Source of the DNA: Plumapathes pennacea
Taxonomy: Eukaryota; Cnidaria; Anthozoa; Antipatharia; Myriopathidae
Assembly (NCBI GenBank): GCA_964036295.1
Contig: OZ038463.1
Span: 28,321,069-28,385,068, forward strand
Length of the DNA stretch: 64,000 bases
Reading direction: 5' to 3'
Shown here: piece by piece, positions 47,506 to 58,048 of the stretch
Numbering within the stretch: position 1 is the stretch's first letter
How the letters are laid out: each line of letters starts with the position of its first letter
Program-made: the position numbers and the translations under genes
The notes under the pieces: generated by a model
What the model saw: the letters and a program-made list of their open reading frames with translations, nothing else
What the model was told of the DNA's origin: nothing
Database searches by the model: none

Positions 47506-47880
47506 TTGAACTTTTCCCTGCGGGCAGAGCGTCTCCCTTTGTCGGAAACTCTGCGGCTTTGTGTAACGCGCGGCGTATACGAACAGTCGGCGTTTAACTT
47601 CGTTTTGCGTGCAGTAAAGGTTCTTTGTTTATTGTCTGAGGATATTGAATTACTAATAGGATTGAGGCAAATATCACGCGAGATTAAGATACAAGATCTG
47701 TCAATGAAATGTCACGAGCATAATATCATAGAACGGGGAATCCCGAATCATCAGCTACTTAGCTTTCACTCACGCCGCTTTAACAAAAGCAGGAAAGACC
47801 GGCAGGCGATTACATCGAGAATATTTGTCACTGAATACCTCGAAGTCTTCAAGGTTGATATCCGACTATCCGAGCCGTAA
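47506..47880 (+). CDS. open frame shared by both CAAG-element copies
   Basis: A 124-codon frame. Its second half (ISREIKIQDLSMKCHEHNII through ITSRIFVTEYLE) is also open in copy 1 (30711-30971, minus strand), with about two changes in some 60 residues. The two DNA copies are themselves very similar, so an open frame in both does not show selection. The function is unknown. Confidence 0.3.
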   Translation: MNFSLRAERLPLSETLRLCVTRGVYEQSAFNFVLRAVKVLCLLSEDIELLIGLRQISREIKIQDLSMKCHEHNIIERGIPNHQLLSFHSRRFNKSRKDRQAITSRIFVTEYLEVFKVDIRLSEP

Positions 47881-48105
47881 TGTTCGCTCCACAAGCCCGT
47901 GATGCACGCCTTTGTTGTCACGGTATTCAAACGTCTGCAGCTTCCGATAGAGATTAATTTCGTATCGACCCAGAATTTTGCGTTAAAGCTTAATGCATAG
48001 CAGTCTTGAACATATTAGTGATCAGACTTGTACATGTAGGATGCGTAACGTCTGAGATGGCTTTTTCATACGAAGTAATTTCATCATGGGAAGTGTCATG
48101 TTTTA

Positions 48106-48438
48106 GGCCCCGTCCACACTACGCCGGATAAATTTGAAAACGCAACTTTATTCTTACGGTTAGGAAAACGCTCTTCAAAGTGGATAAATTTGAAAGCGCC
48201 GGCTTTGCGTTTTGGTGTGGACGAAAAACATTTTGAAAACGGAACTTTTCGAAAACCCTGACTCACGTGGCCACGTCAAGTGGTTTCAAAGATTGTCAGG
48301 GACGTTTGTAGAGCAATAACAATACATTTGGGCCCGGAAACATTTTATCCGTTTTCCAGTGTGGACGGAAAACATTTCTTGCGTTTTCAGAGTGAAAGTT
48401 GCGTTTTCAAATTTATCCGGCGTAGTGTGGACGGGGCC
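48106..48438. mobile_element. MITE, PIF/Harbinger-like (family A, copy 2)
   Basis: 333 bp with ends GGCCCCGTCCACACTACGCC and its near-perfect reverse complement, flanked by TTA on both sides (48103-48105, 48439-48441). The empty site is visible in the other CAAG-element copy near 30500, where the sequence runs through a single TTA. A 3-bp TTA duplication is diagnostic of PIF/Harbinger-type targets. Same family as 4682-5054. Confidence 0.88.
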
Positions 48439-49077
48439 TTAATGTGCTACAGCTACTTGAACATGATGCACACGCTGGGAAGATGAGATAAGGCTATTAC
48501 GCTGTCTTACAGCTACTTAAGATGTCGGGTATTCCCCAGTCAATCCCATTACAAAATGACAACACAGTTCCTCCACAAAACATGTCAGCTTGAAAATTCA
48601 CTCAACAAGGTTGCCAGGTTGTATAGAAAGCGTCACACAAGTACTGTCACGTGCATCGGAAAGCAATGAAAACTGGGTTGTTGCAAACGAAGAATATTCC
48701 TACGGGGCCTTCGATAATTGTTTTCTCTCAATTATTATAATACACTTTTTCGTGAATATCTGTTTGACCGAAATTAGAAGAAAAGAGGGCAAGAAAAATA
48801 AAGGGAGCTCTTGGATCCGTCATTTGCAAAAACTGACTCGGCTATAATATCTTTTGCATATAAACGCACGACAAAAGTTCCTCTCCCGGGACCCCGCGTG
48901 TCTCTATTCATTGTACTAATGACGTCACAAGCGCACTGGCCACGGGCCTGTCTTGTTATGAATAATTTCTGTGTTACTTGATTGACAAGTGAGTGTCAAA
49001 CTCAATGAGTCGTGTTTATTTTTAGATCGAAAGAAGTCAAACGGCTTTTTCTCTCTCACACAAAATTTGCAACTTAA

Positions 49078-50636
49078 GGTGGCTCCATAGGGTATTTCCC
49101 TGCACTTGCTCGTATTTAGTTTATGACACCAAAACCGTCATATTTTCATTTCATTATATTCTTTCTTGATCAAATTTGCAGGGTAGATGTTTCGAAAGTT
49201 CTGTTGCGTATACGTCTTACTTTTGTCACTCTAGTGTGGTTTCTATGGAAACAATACGTCCTTGAAATAAAGGTCTTCTACCCCGTTTTCAAACTTTCTG
49301 CTCTATTTTCTCGAGTTTTCTTCGGTGAATTTTTCTGAAACTTTCAGTATGTTTAGAAATATGTATAAGGTAAACATAACTGTGAAAAAAAGTTGGGGTT
49401 AGAGGAGCGGATTCCGAGCTAATTGGAAATTTATGTTTTTTGCAAATAAAAAAATTCTGCTCCATAAATTTCCATTAAAATCAAATATTACAAAACCGGA
49501 TATAATCTTCGTTTGCCTGCAAAATTTAAGACAGATTCACCGAAGGAAACTCGAGAAAAATGCAAAGAAAAACTTGATATTTTACGTGCGTATTGCGCCA
49601 TCAAATGCAAAATAATGACTCGACAAGATTGACAAGTACGCATGCGTTAGCCGTAATGTGTGCATGTAAACACGAGGAGAAAGCGGCGATCGCACGCCTG
49701 CAAGTACAGCAAGTTTTCTTGGTGCGAAGCTAAAAGGAAACACCATGCAGTTCCTGAATATCTGTCTTGAGAAGCTCGTACTGGATATGTCAGGCACGAA
49801 TTATGCTGTGCGAACTACTGTTAGCGAAGTCTCGAACAATTTGAGGGTGATAGCTGTTCAACAACTCAATCAATCCTTTCTAATACAAAGCCGTGAAGAC
49901 AGTTCGAAAGTCGCCAGTTCAAGCCGTCGAATGCTAGTCCACTAGCTCCCAACAAGTTTGTTGGCAGTTGTGTCCCATCAAGTTCATTCATACTTATTCA
50001 GTACAGTTCGTGAATGTTTAGTTTTGCGACTGCTCACCTGAAATAATATGCCACAGACTGACACACGGGATCAAACTCTGCAGGTTAGTAGGATTTGCAA
50101 AGCTTCATAACAACGCCAATAAATTCTGTCTAAGTTTGTTTACTTCCAAGAATTGCTGTCAGTGTTGTGACTAGGCCGGATGACTGGTTTGTCCATTGCA
50201 ACTGATGATTGCCGAAATGACCGTTCGAGTCGCATTTGTGACGGCTGTTCATTTCAAAGTCAAACAGAATAAAATCTGAATTGTATAGAACTTCTTCATC
50301 GTTGTGTTGCTTGTTTAGTTATTGGCCTGACAGGATGTGCAGAAACAATACTTTCAAACTAATTCAGTAGAGTTATATACATTCGAAGGTAAAGTGATAA
50401 AGATCGGCGATCAAGTAAAGCCGGCGTGTACTTATAGTTTGATTGAAAGGATTTCAGGTTTGCTTTCTTCGTGACTCGAAGAACCGTGCACGCATCGTAA
50501 ACTGTTTTTACTCCGAGATTTTAGGATTTCCTGTTAAATTCAGATTTCCTCCAGAGAATTACGAAAGTCGGGTTTTTATTTCATTGTGATTTTGGTGCCC
50601 ACGCGAAATTGCGTCTGAAAACCCTATGGAGCCACC
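49078..50636. mobile_element. TTAA-flanked DNA element, 1559 bp
   Basis: The ends GGTGGCTCCATAGGG and CCCTATGGAGCCACC are inverted repeats with TTAA on both sides (49074-49077, 50637-50640). The empty site, a single TTAA, lies in the opposite arm of the host element at about 52679. The interior holds only short frames with no known domain, so it is non-autonomous. The purine start and TTAA target fit Kolobok or a piggyBac-like family. Confidence 0.88.
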
Positions 50637-51136
50637 TTAAACTTAATTGCATCAAAGAAACAATTAGTTATTTTACCCTGCGAGCAGCGGTTTCTCCTAC
50701 GCTTGACCACAGCTCTCGGGGTAAGTTTTTTTCTTGTGTAAAAAAAATCCTGCATATTTTGCGCTGAAGAAATCTTCTGTACTGGTACGCAGTCTGCTGA
50801 TGAGAGAGCGTTTTTGGTATTCAGTTAATGTTTCTTAAAGTAAAAGTTTGGATGCTATGTATTATGCACTTTTTCAAACAAAAGTGCGATCGCCGACTTT
50901 TGTGTTTGCATGTTTTCTGTTCTGGAACTCTTGGAAACATAAACATGCTGTAATATCCTGTAATTTCCAATCAGGTCGGCTTTCCTGTCTCTTGACTTGA
51001 ACGAAAATGAGATTTCACTCTCAAGCTTTTTAGCTTATTCGTGCGGTCATGGGCGCTTTATGGGGTGCTTGAGAGAGGTCATGAACAACTCTTTCCTAAA
51101 TTTCCTGTTCAATCTCCATCTGTTCACTGGCCAAAT

Positions 51137-51481
51137 CCCGGGACGGGGGGAGGGGTACTCATCTTAGTTTTGTGTGCCGCCCGGTCCCGAAAACCGTACC
51201 CTTACCATATTTCATCTTTTATCTGATTTTCTATACCCTATTTTAGACCTGACTCCAGAATGTATACTCTAATCTAGAGTTTTTTCTTTAGCATCGATTT
51301 CCGCTCGTTGTTTCTTCCATTTGTTGTGCAATGTCCGCAGCGACACTGGTTTCTGTTAACTACTGACGCTAGTCCCAGAACAAAAAAACTAAATCTATAC
51401 CCTATTTCAGACTAAATATGTTTGAAAACGATACCCTTTGGGGCGCACATACCTATGGGCTTATGACCCCCCACCCCGGGG
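51137..51481 (-). mobile_element. GAAATAGGGTAT-rich element, 345 bp
   Basis: Ends CCCGGGACGGGGGG and CCCCGGGG flank repeated CTATACCCTATTT-type units (reverse complement of TCTGAAATAGGGTAT). The flanks GGCCAAAT (51129-51136) and GGCCAACT (51482-51489) agree at seven of eight bases, suggesting an 8-bp target duplication. Relatives lie at 59196-59587 and 63440-63735. Confidence 0.7.
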
Positions 51482-51653
51482 GGCCAACTCATCGTCGTTT
51501 GCATTTGTCGATTTCTTCATTATTTTCGATGATTTGAGATGTGCTCCCACTTTGACACTCCGTTCAAGTCAAGAGACAGGAAGCAGGAATATAGGTAGGG
51601 AGGTTCCACTGACTATAAAACCCTGACTGTATTCAAGACACCGTGTAAATTAA

Positions 51654-52186
51654 ACACGAGGGCGCACTATAAAAGGGCGCTTCCCAGGGAAGCGCAGAGC
51701 CACTTGTCAATCAACAGTGACCGAGACAACAGCTCCTAATTAGTAAAAAGCCAAAATTGTCCAAATTTTGTTTTTCCTTGTACTTGAATACCACGCAAAA
51801 CAAGATAATGTTGCCTCACAAATTTTCCATCAGATAAACATTCATTTTGAGTGCAATTTGAGTAAAATCCAAGAATAATCTTCAAAGCAAGAAATTAAAT
51901 ATTCTTGGTGCGCAGCCATGCGTCGCATTGCACCGCGAAATTCAAAATGTATTTTGGCAGCCAAAAGCAAAGTTTCGTTTCAAATCCTTCCGTCCAGAAC
52001 TCCACATTGAAGTTGCCCGCATGTGTTTACTTCTAGGTGCACATTAAGTCGCCAAGCTGCAGAGAAATTTTATTAAGGGCAGCGCGACTTCTGAACGCTG
52101 CAGGCGCACGTGCTATTCAGCAAACATTATGCAAATTTGGTGTCGAAAGAGGCGGGCCAACGGCCTTTTATAGCGCGCCTTCGTGT
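51654..52186. mobile_element. TTAA-flanked MITE, 533 bp
   Basis: TTAA sits at 51650-51653 and 52187-52190. The ends ACACGAGGGCGCACTATAAA and, read from the right, ACACGAAGGCGCGCTATAAA are inverted repeats. Noncoding. It lies in the centre of the larger TTAA element, so no empty site is available for comparison. Confidence 0.75.
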
Positions 52187-54189
52187 TTAAGACAAAAGTT
52201 CTAATTTGTGACCCTGTTCAAGACTGGACCAATAATTACCCTAGATAAGTTATATCGCGTGAAAATTATGGCCAGGGGGAGGAGGTGGAGGAGATAAATC
52301 ATGGGAGGGGGGGGGGGGGGTGATCACACTTTTGTTTGAAAAATGCATAAATGCATAGAGCATACGCATCCAAACCTTTACTTTAAGACACATTAACTGA
52401 ATACCAAAAAACCTCTCTTATCAGCAGACTGCGTACCAGTGCAGAAGATTTTTTCTGTGCAAAAATACGCCGGTTTTTTGTTTTTGTTTTTTGTTTTTGT
52501 TTTTGTTTTCGTTTTGTTTTTGTTTTGTTTTGTTTTTGTTTATTTTTTTGTTTTTTACACAAGTATCATCTCTCGAAAGTGCAAATTGGAAAACTATACC
52601 CTGCGAGCAGTGGTCAAGCGTAGGAGAAATCACTGCTCGCAGGGTAAAATAACTAATTGTTGCTTTGATGCAATTAACTTTAAGTTGCAAATTTTGTGTG
52701 AGAGAAAAAGCCGTTTGACTTCTTTCGATCTAAAATTAGACATGACTCATTGAGTTTGACACTCGCTTGTCAATCAAGTAACACAGAAATTATTCATAAC
52801 AAGTATCACAGTCACGAGAGTGTGTTTCTTTGAAAAAGAGTGCAGCAGAAATCACTAATGGTGTATTTCCGGATGTATATCCTCCAAGTGAGTGTTTGTT
52901 TATTAAATTTCGCCGTTGGCGGCGACTGGCAAATTGTGTGGTGCGTGACCTTTAGCACGTCGGGTGAGTCGGGTGGCTCTCGCAGACGTTTTATGATTCA
53001 AACTCACACAAATCTACCAAATATCCGCTCTGCTGGCTTTATCAGTTGCCTAAAACATTATGAGGCTTGGTTGGGAGAATTTACAGCAATTAAAATCGCC
53101 AATTGTGGCATTCTAGTAGCAGGCGAATTTACGGCAAAAACAGCGAAGTGAGTGAACTTCGGAAGCTCACCGCACACTGAAGGAGATTGAGGCCAAAAGG
53201 TTTTATTGCGGAAAGTTGTAGATGGAACCTTAAACTTTAATTTGATGTGCCTTGCTTTGGAAAAAAGTTTCCCACTTTTTGCTAAATCCATTATGAAAAT
53301 GATCAAAAGTGGTACTCGTGAAACACAGCCTTGGGTAGGTCGACCATTCGGTCTCGTATTTCGCGAATATCAAAGGAAAAGAGATTTTTAACTCTTCTGT
53401 ATAAAGAAAAGACACAAAACGTCCATATAATTCAAAGTTTAAAGCTCGGGATCTTATACTTTCGACGAAGCGATTCGTCGAACTTGCCTAATTTTCAGAA
53501 TTTCAACAAGCGCCAAACGGCTGACGCGGGGTCAAGGTCATTTTGTTCAATTTCGGAAGCCAGAGAAACAATTCAGACGAAAGAGTGTCACTTTTACAAG
53601 TTGCATGACAATGTTGACTTGTAGGGAGAAAATTAGCGAAATCCATGTTTGACCCGAAAATCGGCTGGTGGTTTTTACAGAGACTGCCTCTTAATTCATA
53701 CAGTCTTCCAAGCACGTTCTCAAAATTTAATACTCAAATTTTGAAGTTGGTCGGCCGTCGTAGTACGGGAAAAAAGGAACACTGATTTTCCAATTTTGAA
53801 TTCATAGGCAGTACAATTAAATAGGCTTCCTGTGCGATTTGTTTTTACTCTGGATTGCATGCTCCAGACTCAGGCATGCATATTTAATAGGCTCGAATTG
53901 TTTTGTATGTCAACCCACTCAAAACAGCAAGATTTCTCCCAGAATCAAAGCAAAACTTGAACAGTTTACTTCAAATTATACACGGGCTTCAGACCCAGTA
54001 ATACGTCTAAGTGCTTGTGAACGATTCTCGCTGCAATCACCGCGTGTCAGATTACAGAAAAATAAGACATCTGACTAAATTATTCAAGACTCCAAGTTCC
54101 GATTGCTCTGAGCGAATACGGTAGCCGAAACTGGCGAAAATGATCAGCATACAGATTTTAGTACATTCTTGAAGTGATCGAGTTACAAG

Positions 54190-54716
54190 CTATACGGGAT
54201 AGAATTTATTTGTCACGGTGATTGTTCGATTTCCACTGACTAACCTTTGTTGCTTGTCCTTTCTAAATAAGTATCTGAGTTTAACACAAAACGGCGTCTG
54301 AAGCTCCCGATTTGCTTTCAAGCGCTGTTCCCTTTGCGGAGTTGTCTGTGTTACCCGCTTCTGTTCATGTCGCTTTTGGTCGGCATTCATGCGCTGTTGT
54401 CTTTGCGGAGTCTTCTCTTCGGCCCGCTTTTTCTCCTGAAGGTCTCGATTCGCTTTCAAGCGCTGTTCTCTTTGCGGAGTTGTCTGTGTTACCCGCTTCT
54501 CTTCATGTCGCTTTCGATCGGCATTCATGCGCTTTCTTTTCGGTCATAAATCCGTCTTTTGTCGAGACGAACTTGGCGCTGTTTGATCGTTTTACGATTC
54601 CGCCTTGCTCGTGCCTGTTCCCTTCTCTTTTGAAGACGAGCTTCGCGAGACTGTTGTGTTTCAAGTTTTCTATTTTCGTGAACACAGCTACGATATACTG
54701 TAGTTGCTTCGTTCAA
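54190..54716 (-). pseudogene. Helitron protein N-terminal region with internal repeats
   Basis: From 54716 the minus strand reads KLETQQSREARLQKRREQAR as in the other Helitron copies. After a frameshift near 54530 it continues through a tandem duplication of about 46 residues: MNADRKRHEEKRVTQTTPQR, EQRLKANRDLQEKKRAEEK, then MNADQKRHEQKRVTQTTPQR and EQRLKANREL. The charged, heptad-like composition suggests a coiled coil. The repeat is longer here than at 25526, showing copy-number change within the family. Confidence 0.65.
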
Positions 54717-54953
54717 TCTAATTTCTTATATTGCGAGTAAAACTACAGGGCCACACGTGATCGATCCGGCCTTTGTTATTGGTTCTGCAGCGACGCGATA
54801 GGAACTGGGGACGAGGTCGCACGCAAGACTGACAGACTGACAGACTGACAGACGAACATTAGATTTCGAGATGGCGGCAGGCTTGGAGTCTCCGATAAGG
54901 CGATAATACTACTGCATTAGCGTCTTGAGTATTTCCCTCACTTCGTTCGGGGA

Positions 54954-55608
54954 TCACTCACACAGAAGAATTTGGCGTTTCTGTACATTTGATTAGAGAG
55001 AACTGTGTTTATTAAAATTGCAGCATTAGAAACCATTTCAGTTTATCAAAAAACAGATCAAAATATTTGTCCTCTGTGAAATTATACATTGCAAAAACTT
55101 GTGAGTTCTGGTTTAAGTAGGCAGTTTTTTTTTTTTTTTTTTTTTTTTAACTGCTCAGCTGTTTTTATCATGTACTGTATAACACTGTATAAGTACTATA
55201 AGTCAAATGTTATTTGAACTGTGTTTTTTATGCTGGGCTAAACTTTCCAAAACCCTGCCACTACTTTCCATAACAATACAGTCTTTGTTTGTATTTACTT
55301 CTTTGTCTTACTAAGCCCCCCTTCCCTTTGCTATAAATCATAGTACATATACTATTATAAAATGTATATATTGTAACGGAACGAGGCCAGTGCGCTCTGG
55401 CCTTTCACCGGAGCCTTAGAAGGCCGAAGGACAACTACGAAACGCAGCTTAGACACGAGCGAAGCAGAACGTTTATTAATTGCGAAACCCAAACTTATAT
55501 GGGTATCAGTGACAGTCAACTACGTCACATCCGACAGTAGCCAGGTACATGTGTTGTGCAACACTGGAAACGAACCATATAGGGCTTCTCTCGACACGAC
55601 CGGTACTA
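54954..55608. other. nothing coding; possible terminal repeat at 55372
   Basis: 55372 onward reads TTGTAACGGAACGAGGCCAG. Its inverse, GTTCGTTACAA, occurs at about 56852-56862, which hints at an outer element or LTR-like unit with TG...CA ends around the first copy of the tandem duplication. The flanks do not form a clear duplication. No gene seen. Confidence 0.35.
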
Positions 55609-55790
55609 ATCATAAATATTACAATTTCCTCGAATGTGATTGGTTCATAAACCCCCTCGATTAATCATTAATTGGACACCTATTGTTCTGTAATCGGATA
55701 CTTCTTTGTTCTGTAATCGGACAGTTGGCTTGACCAATCATAAGCAAGAGTGAAATTTAAATGCACCAATCAGCGTTACACTGATTTTCA

Positions 55791-56039
55791 GTGGAAAACT
55801 CGATTGCCGGTGTGAGTTTGTGGCTTCTCGAAAGGCGAATTTTGTTAATTCTTGGACAACTTAACATGCAAGGAACAGTTTGTGGTCAATCAAAGAACGT
55901 GAACAGTCACTATGTAACGAAAGAAGACAGGAAATTTTCGCCGGTCGGGCGCGTTTGTTTAGTTCACGACATCGCCAGCATGCTGTGCTATAGACACTCT
56001 GAAACTTACGGCTCGGCCAATGTCAATGAACGTCGTTGA
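55791..56039 (+). CDS. 82-codon open frame in tandem unit 1 (repeated at 57050-57298)
   Basis: The frame MENSIAGVSLWLLERRILLI continues to a TGA and recurs in unit 2 with one residue changed (E to A). The duplication is so recent that an intact frame in both is expected by chance. No known domain, and I consider it unlikely to be a real gene. Confidence 0.15.
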   Translation: MENSIAGVSLWLLERRILLILGQLNMQGTVCGQSKNVNSHYVTKEDRKFSPVGRVCLVHDIASMLCYRHSETYGSANVNERR

Positions 56040-56639
56040 TTCATTTCAAAATCATGGAAGAAACTTAACTTTGTTGTGATGGACTGTGATGGACAAACGC
56101 TCCTAGAAAATTAAGCCGTCAAGAAATCGGTAAGTTTGTAATTGCTGTGCCGACCCGCTAAGATACAGATTTTTTCAGTCTTGAATAATTCCTTTGAATG
56201 CTTTGGAGTAAACTTCTGTGAAAAAAATAAACTAGTATTCTGAGTTTCAAAGTACCTGTTATGTTAACAAATGTAAACCTGAAAAGTCGAAATACACTGT
56301 CTTTCAAATGTGAGTTCGTGATGGGTTTACTGATTTTTACTGAGTGTAAAGAACTTACACATTTTTTACTTTTACTTCAAAAATCCGCATTCAACTCAAA
56401 TCATTGGGTAAATTAGCTTCTTCTTTCTCTCAAGTATTTTAAGTTGATATAACTGAGAGCTAGATAACTACGAACAAGCGGCGTGTTTACAAACGCCGAA
56501 CCGTGTGTACGCGGGTGTTAAAATAGATCGGCGATGAAGTACTTGTTGATGCTTTGTTTTTATGTATAGTACAGGAGAAGACGCTGAAGCTATATGATCA
56601 TTTCATTCTCAGAAATTGTAACATTTATGATTAATTGGT

Positions 56640-56790
56640 AAGAGGACTTCGTGTCGTCCGATGTCGGTCTGTAATCATACTCGTGATTACGAAATCGGAC
56701 TTCCGCGAAGCGCGGTCGTCCGATTTCGTAATCACTCGTATGATTACAGACCGAATCGGACTCCACTCAGTCCTATTACCATTATAAATC
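56640..56790. repeat. strong imperfect palindrome (also at 57900-58048)
   Basis: The left half TCGGTCTGTAATCATACTCG, TGATTACGAAATCGGAC mirrors the right half GTCCGATTTCGTAATCAC, TCGTATGATTACAGACCGA, around a centre TTCCGCGAAGCGCGGTC. It can fold into a stem of about 45 bp. It closes each unit of the tandem duplication. Confidence 0.85.
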
Positions 56791-58048
56791 ATAACGACAT
56801 TTCCTAGTGACTACAATACAGCAGAAGAGGGTAAATTCTGACAAACTACAAGTTCGTTACAATATTAATCATAAATATTACAATTTCCTCGAATGTGATT
56901 GGTTCATAAACCCCCCCGATTAATCATTAATTGGACACCTATTGTTCTGTAATCGGATACTTCTTTGTTCTGTAATCGGACAGTTGGCTTGACCAATCAT
57001 AAGCAAGAGTGAAATTTAAATGCACCAATCAGCGTTACACTGATTTTCAGTGGAAAACTCGATTGCCGGTGTGAGTTTGTGGCTTCTCGAAAGGCGAATT
57101 TTGTTAATTCTTGGACAACTTAACATGCAAGGAACAGTTTGTGGTCAATCAAAGAACGTGAACAGTCACTATGTAACGAAAGAAGACAGGAAATTTTCGC
57201 CGGTCGGGCGCGTTTGTTTAGTTCACGACATCGCCAGCATGCTGTGCTATAGACACTCTGCAACTTACGGCTCGGCCAATGTCAATGAACGTCGTTAATT
57301 CATTTCAAAATCATGGAAGAAACTTAACTTTGTTGTGATGGACTGTGATGGACAAACGCTCCTAGAAAATTAAGCCGTCAAGAAATCGGTAAGTTTGTAA
57401 TTGCTGTGCCGACCCGCTAAGATACAGATTTTTTCAGTCTTGAATATTTCCTTTGAATGCTTTGGAGTAAACTTCTGTGAAAAAAATAAACTAGTATTCT
57501 GAGTTTCAAAGTACCTGTTATGTTAAAAAATGTAAACCTGAAAAGTCGAAATAAACTGTCTTTCAATGTGTGAGTTCGTGATGGGTTTACTGATTTTTAC
57601 TGAGTGTAAAGAACTTACACATTTTTTACTTTTACTTCAAAAATCCGCATTCAACTCAAATCATTGGGTAAATTAGCTTCTTCTTTCTCTCAAGTATTTT
57701 AAGTTGATATAACTGAGAGCTAGATAACTACGAATAAGCGGCGTGTTTACAAACGCCGAACCGTGTGTACGCGGGTGTTAAAATAGATCGGCGATGAAGT
57801 ACTTGTTGATGCTTTGTTTTTATGTATAGTACAGGAGAAGACGCTGAAGCTATATGATCATTTCATTCTCAGAAATTGTAATATTTATGATTAATTGGTA
57901 AGAGGACTTCGTGTCGTCCGATGTCGGTCTGTAATCATACTCGTGATTACGAAATCAGACTCCCGCGAAGCGCGGTCGTCCGATTTCGTAATCACTCGTA
58001 TGATTACAGACCGAATCGGACTCCACTCAGTCCTATTACCATTATAAA

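Larger units (their letters stand above)
45943..48951. mobile_element. CAAG-flanked element, copy 2 (3.0 kb)
   Basis: CTTG lies on both sides (45939-45942, 48952-48955), and the other arm of the host element keeps a single CAAG near 52798, so the insertion and a 4-bp duplication are direct observations. The left end begins TTGCTTGTGACGTCACAAGC. The right end, read inward, is ACAGGCCCGTGGCCAGTGCG then CTTGTGACGTCA, so both ends share the subterminal GCTTGTGACGTCA. A partial inverted copy is at 29705-30955 and another terminus is at 62960-62994. A 4-bp duplication occurs in Chapaev-type elements, but no transposase was recognised. Confidence 0.75.
45051..53690. mobile_element. TTAA-flanked foldback element with very long inverted arms, carrying nested insertions
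   Basis: TTAA lies on both sides (45047-45050, 53691-53694). The ends are identical: GAGGCAGTCTCTGTAAAAAC on the left and its reverse complement on the right. The right arm, 52330-53690, is continuous (about 1.36 kb). The matching left arm is broken into 45051-45942, 48952-49077 and 50637-50890 by two insertions. The centre is about 50891-52329. Without nested DNA the element would be near 4 kb. TTAA targets occur in piggyBac and Kolobok; the purine-first GAG terminus fits Kolobok better. I see no transposase. The uninterrupted TTAA site exists in the Helitron at 15696-15699. Confidence 0.85.
44812..54953 (-). mobile_element. Helitron, minus strand, 10.1 kb because of nested insertions
   Basis: The 5' end is at 54953 (minus strand TCCCCGAACGAAGTGAGGGA, preceded by A) and the 3' end at 44812 (GCGATTATCGTATTTCTAG, followed by T). 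The outer parts, 44812-45046 and 53695-54953, align with the short Helitron at 15463-16823 and are about 1.5 kb together. Everything between is a later TTAA insertion (45051-53690). The N-terminal protein region remains at 54190-54716. The Helitron itself is a non-autonomous derivative that served as the landing site. Confidence 0.85.
55609..58048 (+). repeat. tandem duplication, period 1259-1260 bp
   Basis: 55609-56788 and 56868-58048 are nearly identical over about 1.18 kb, separated by an 80-bp segment unique to the junction. Differences are a handful of substitutions and small indels (for example GAAACTTACGG versus CAACTTACGG near 56002). Each unit begins AATCATAAATATTACAATTT and contains the inverse (AAATTGTAACATTTATGATT at about 56615, AAATTGTAATATTTATGATT at about 57874), so each looks like an element of about 1.03 kb with short inverted ends, followed by a shared hairpin block. 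Confidence 0.92.

Noticed and set aside
52421..52753. Phe/Val-rich frame and Lys/Asn-rich antisense frame
   Set aside because: Caused by a (GTTTTT)n tract within the inverted arm.
45051..53690. Assembly error producing a false inverted repeat
   Set aside because: The two arms differ by substitutions, small indels and several independent insertions with proper duplications, which an artefactual mirror copy would not show.
55372..56862. Solo LTR with TGTAACGG...CGTTACA ends
   Set aside because: The ends are suggestive, but the flanking bases do not give a clean target duplication and no internal retroviral-type sequence was found, so I left it as a note only.
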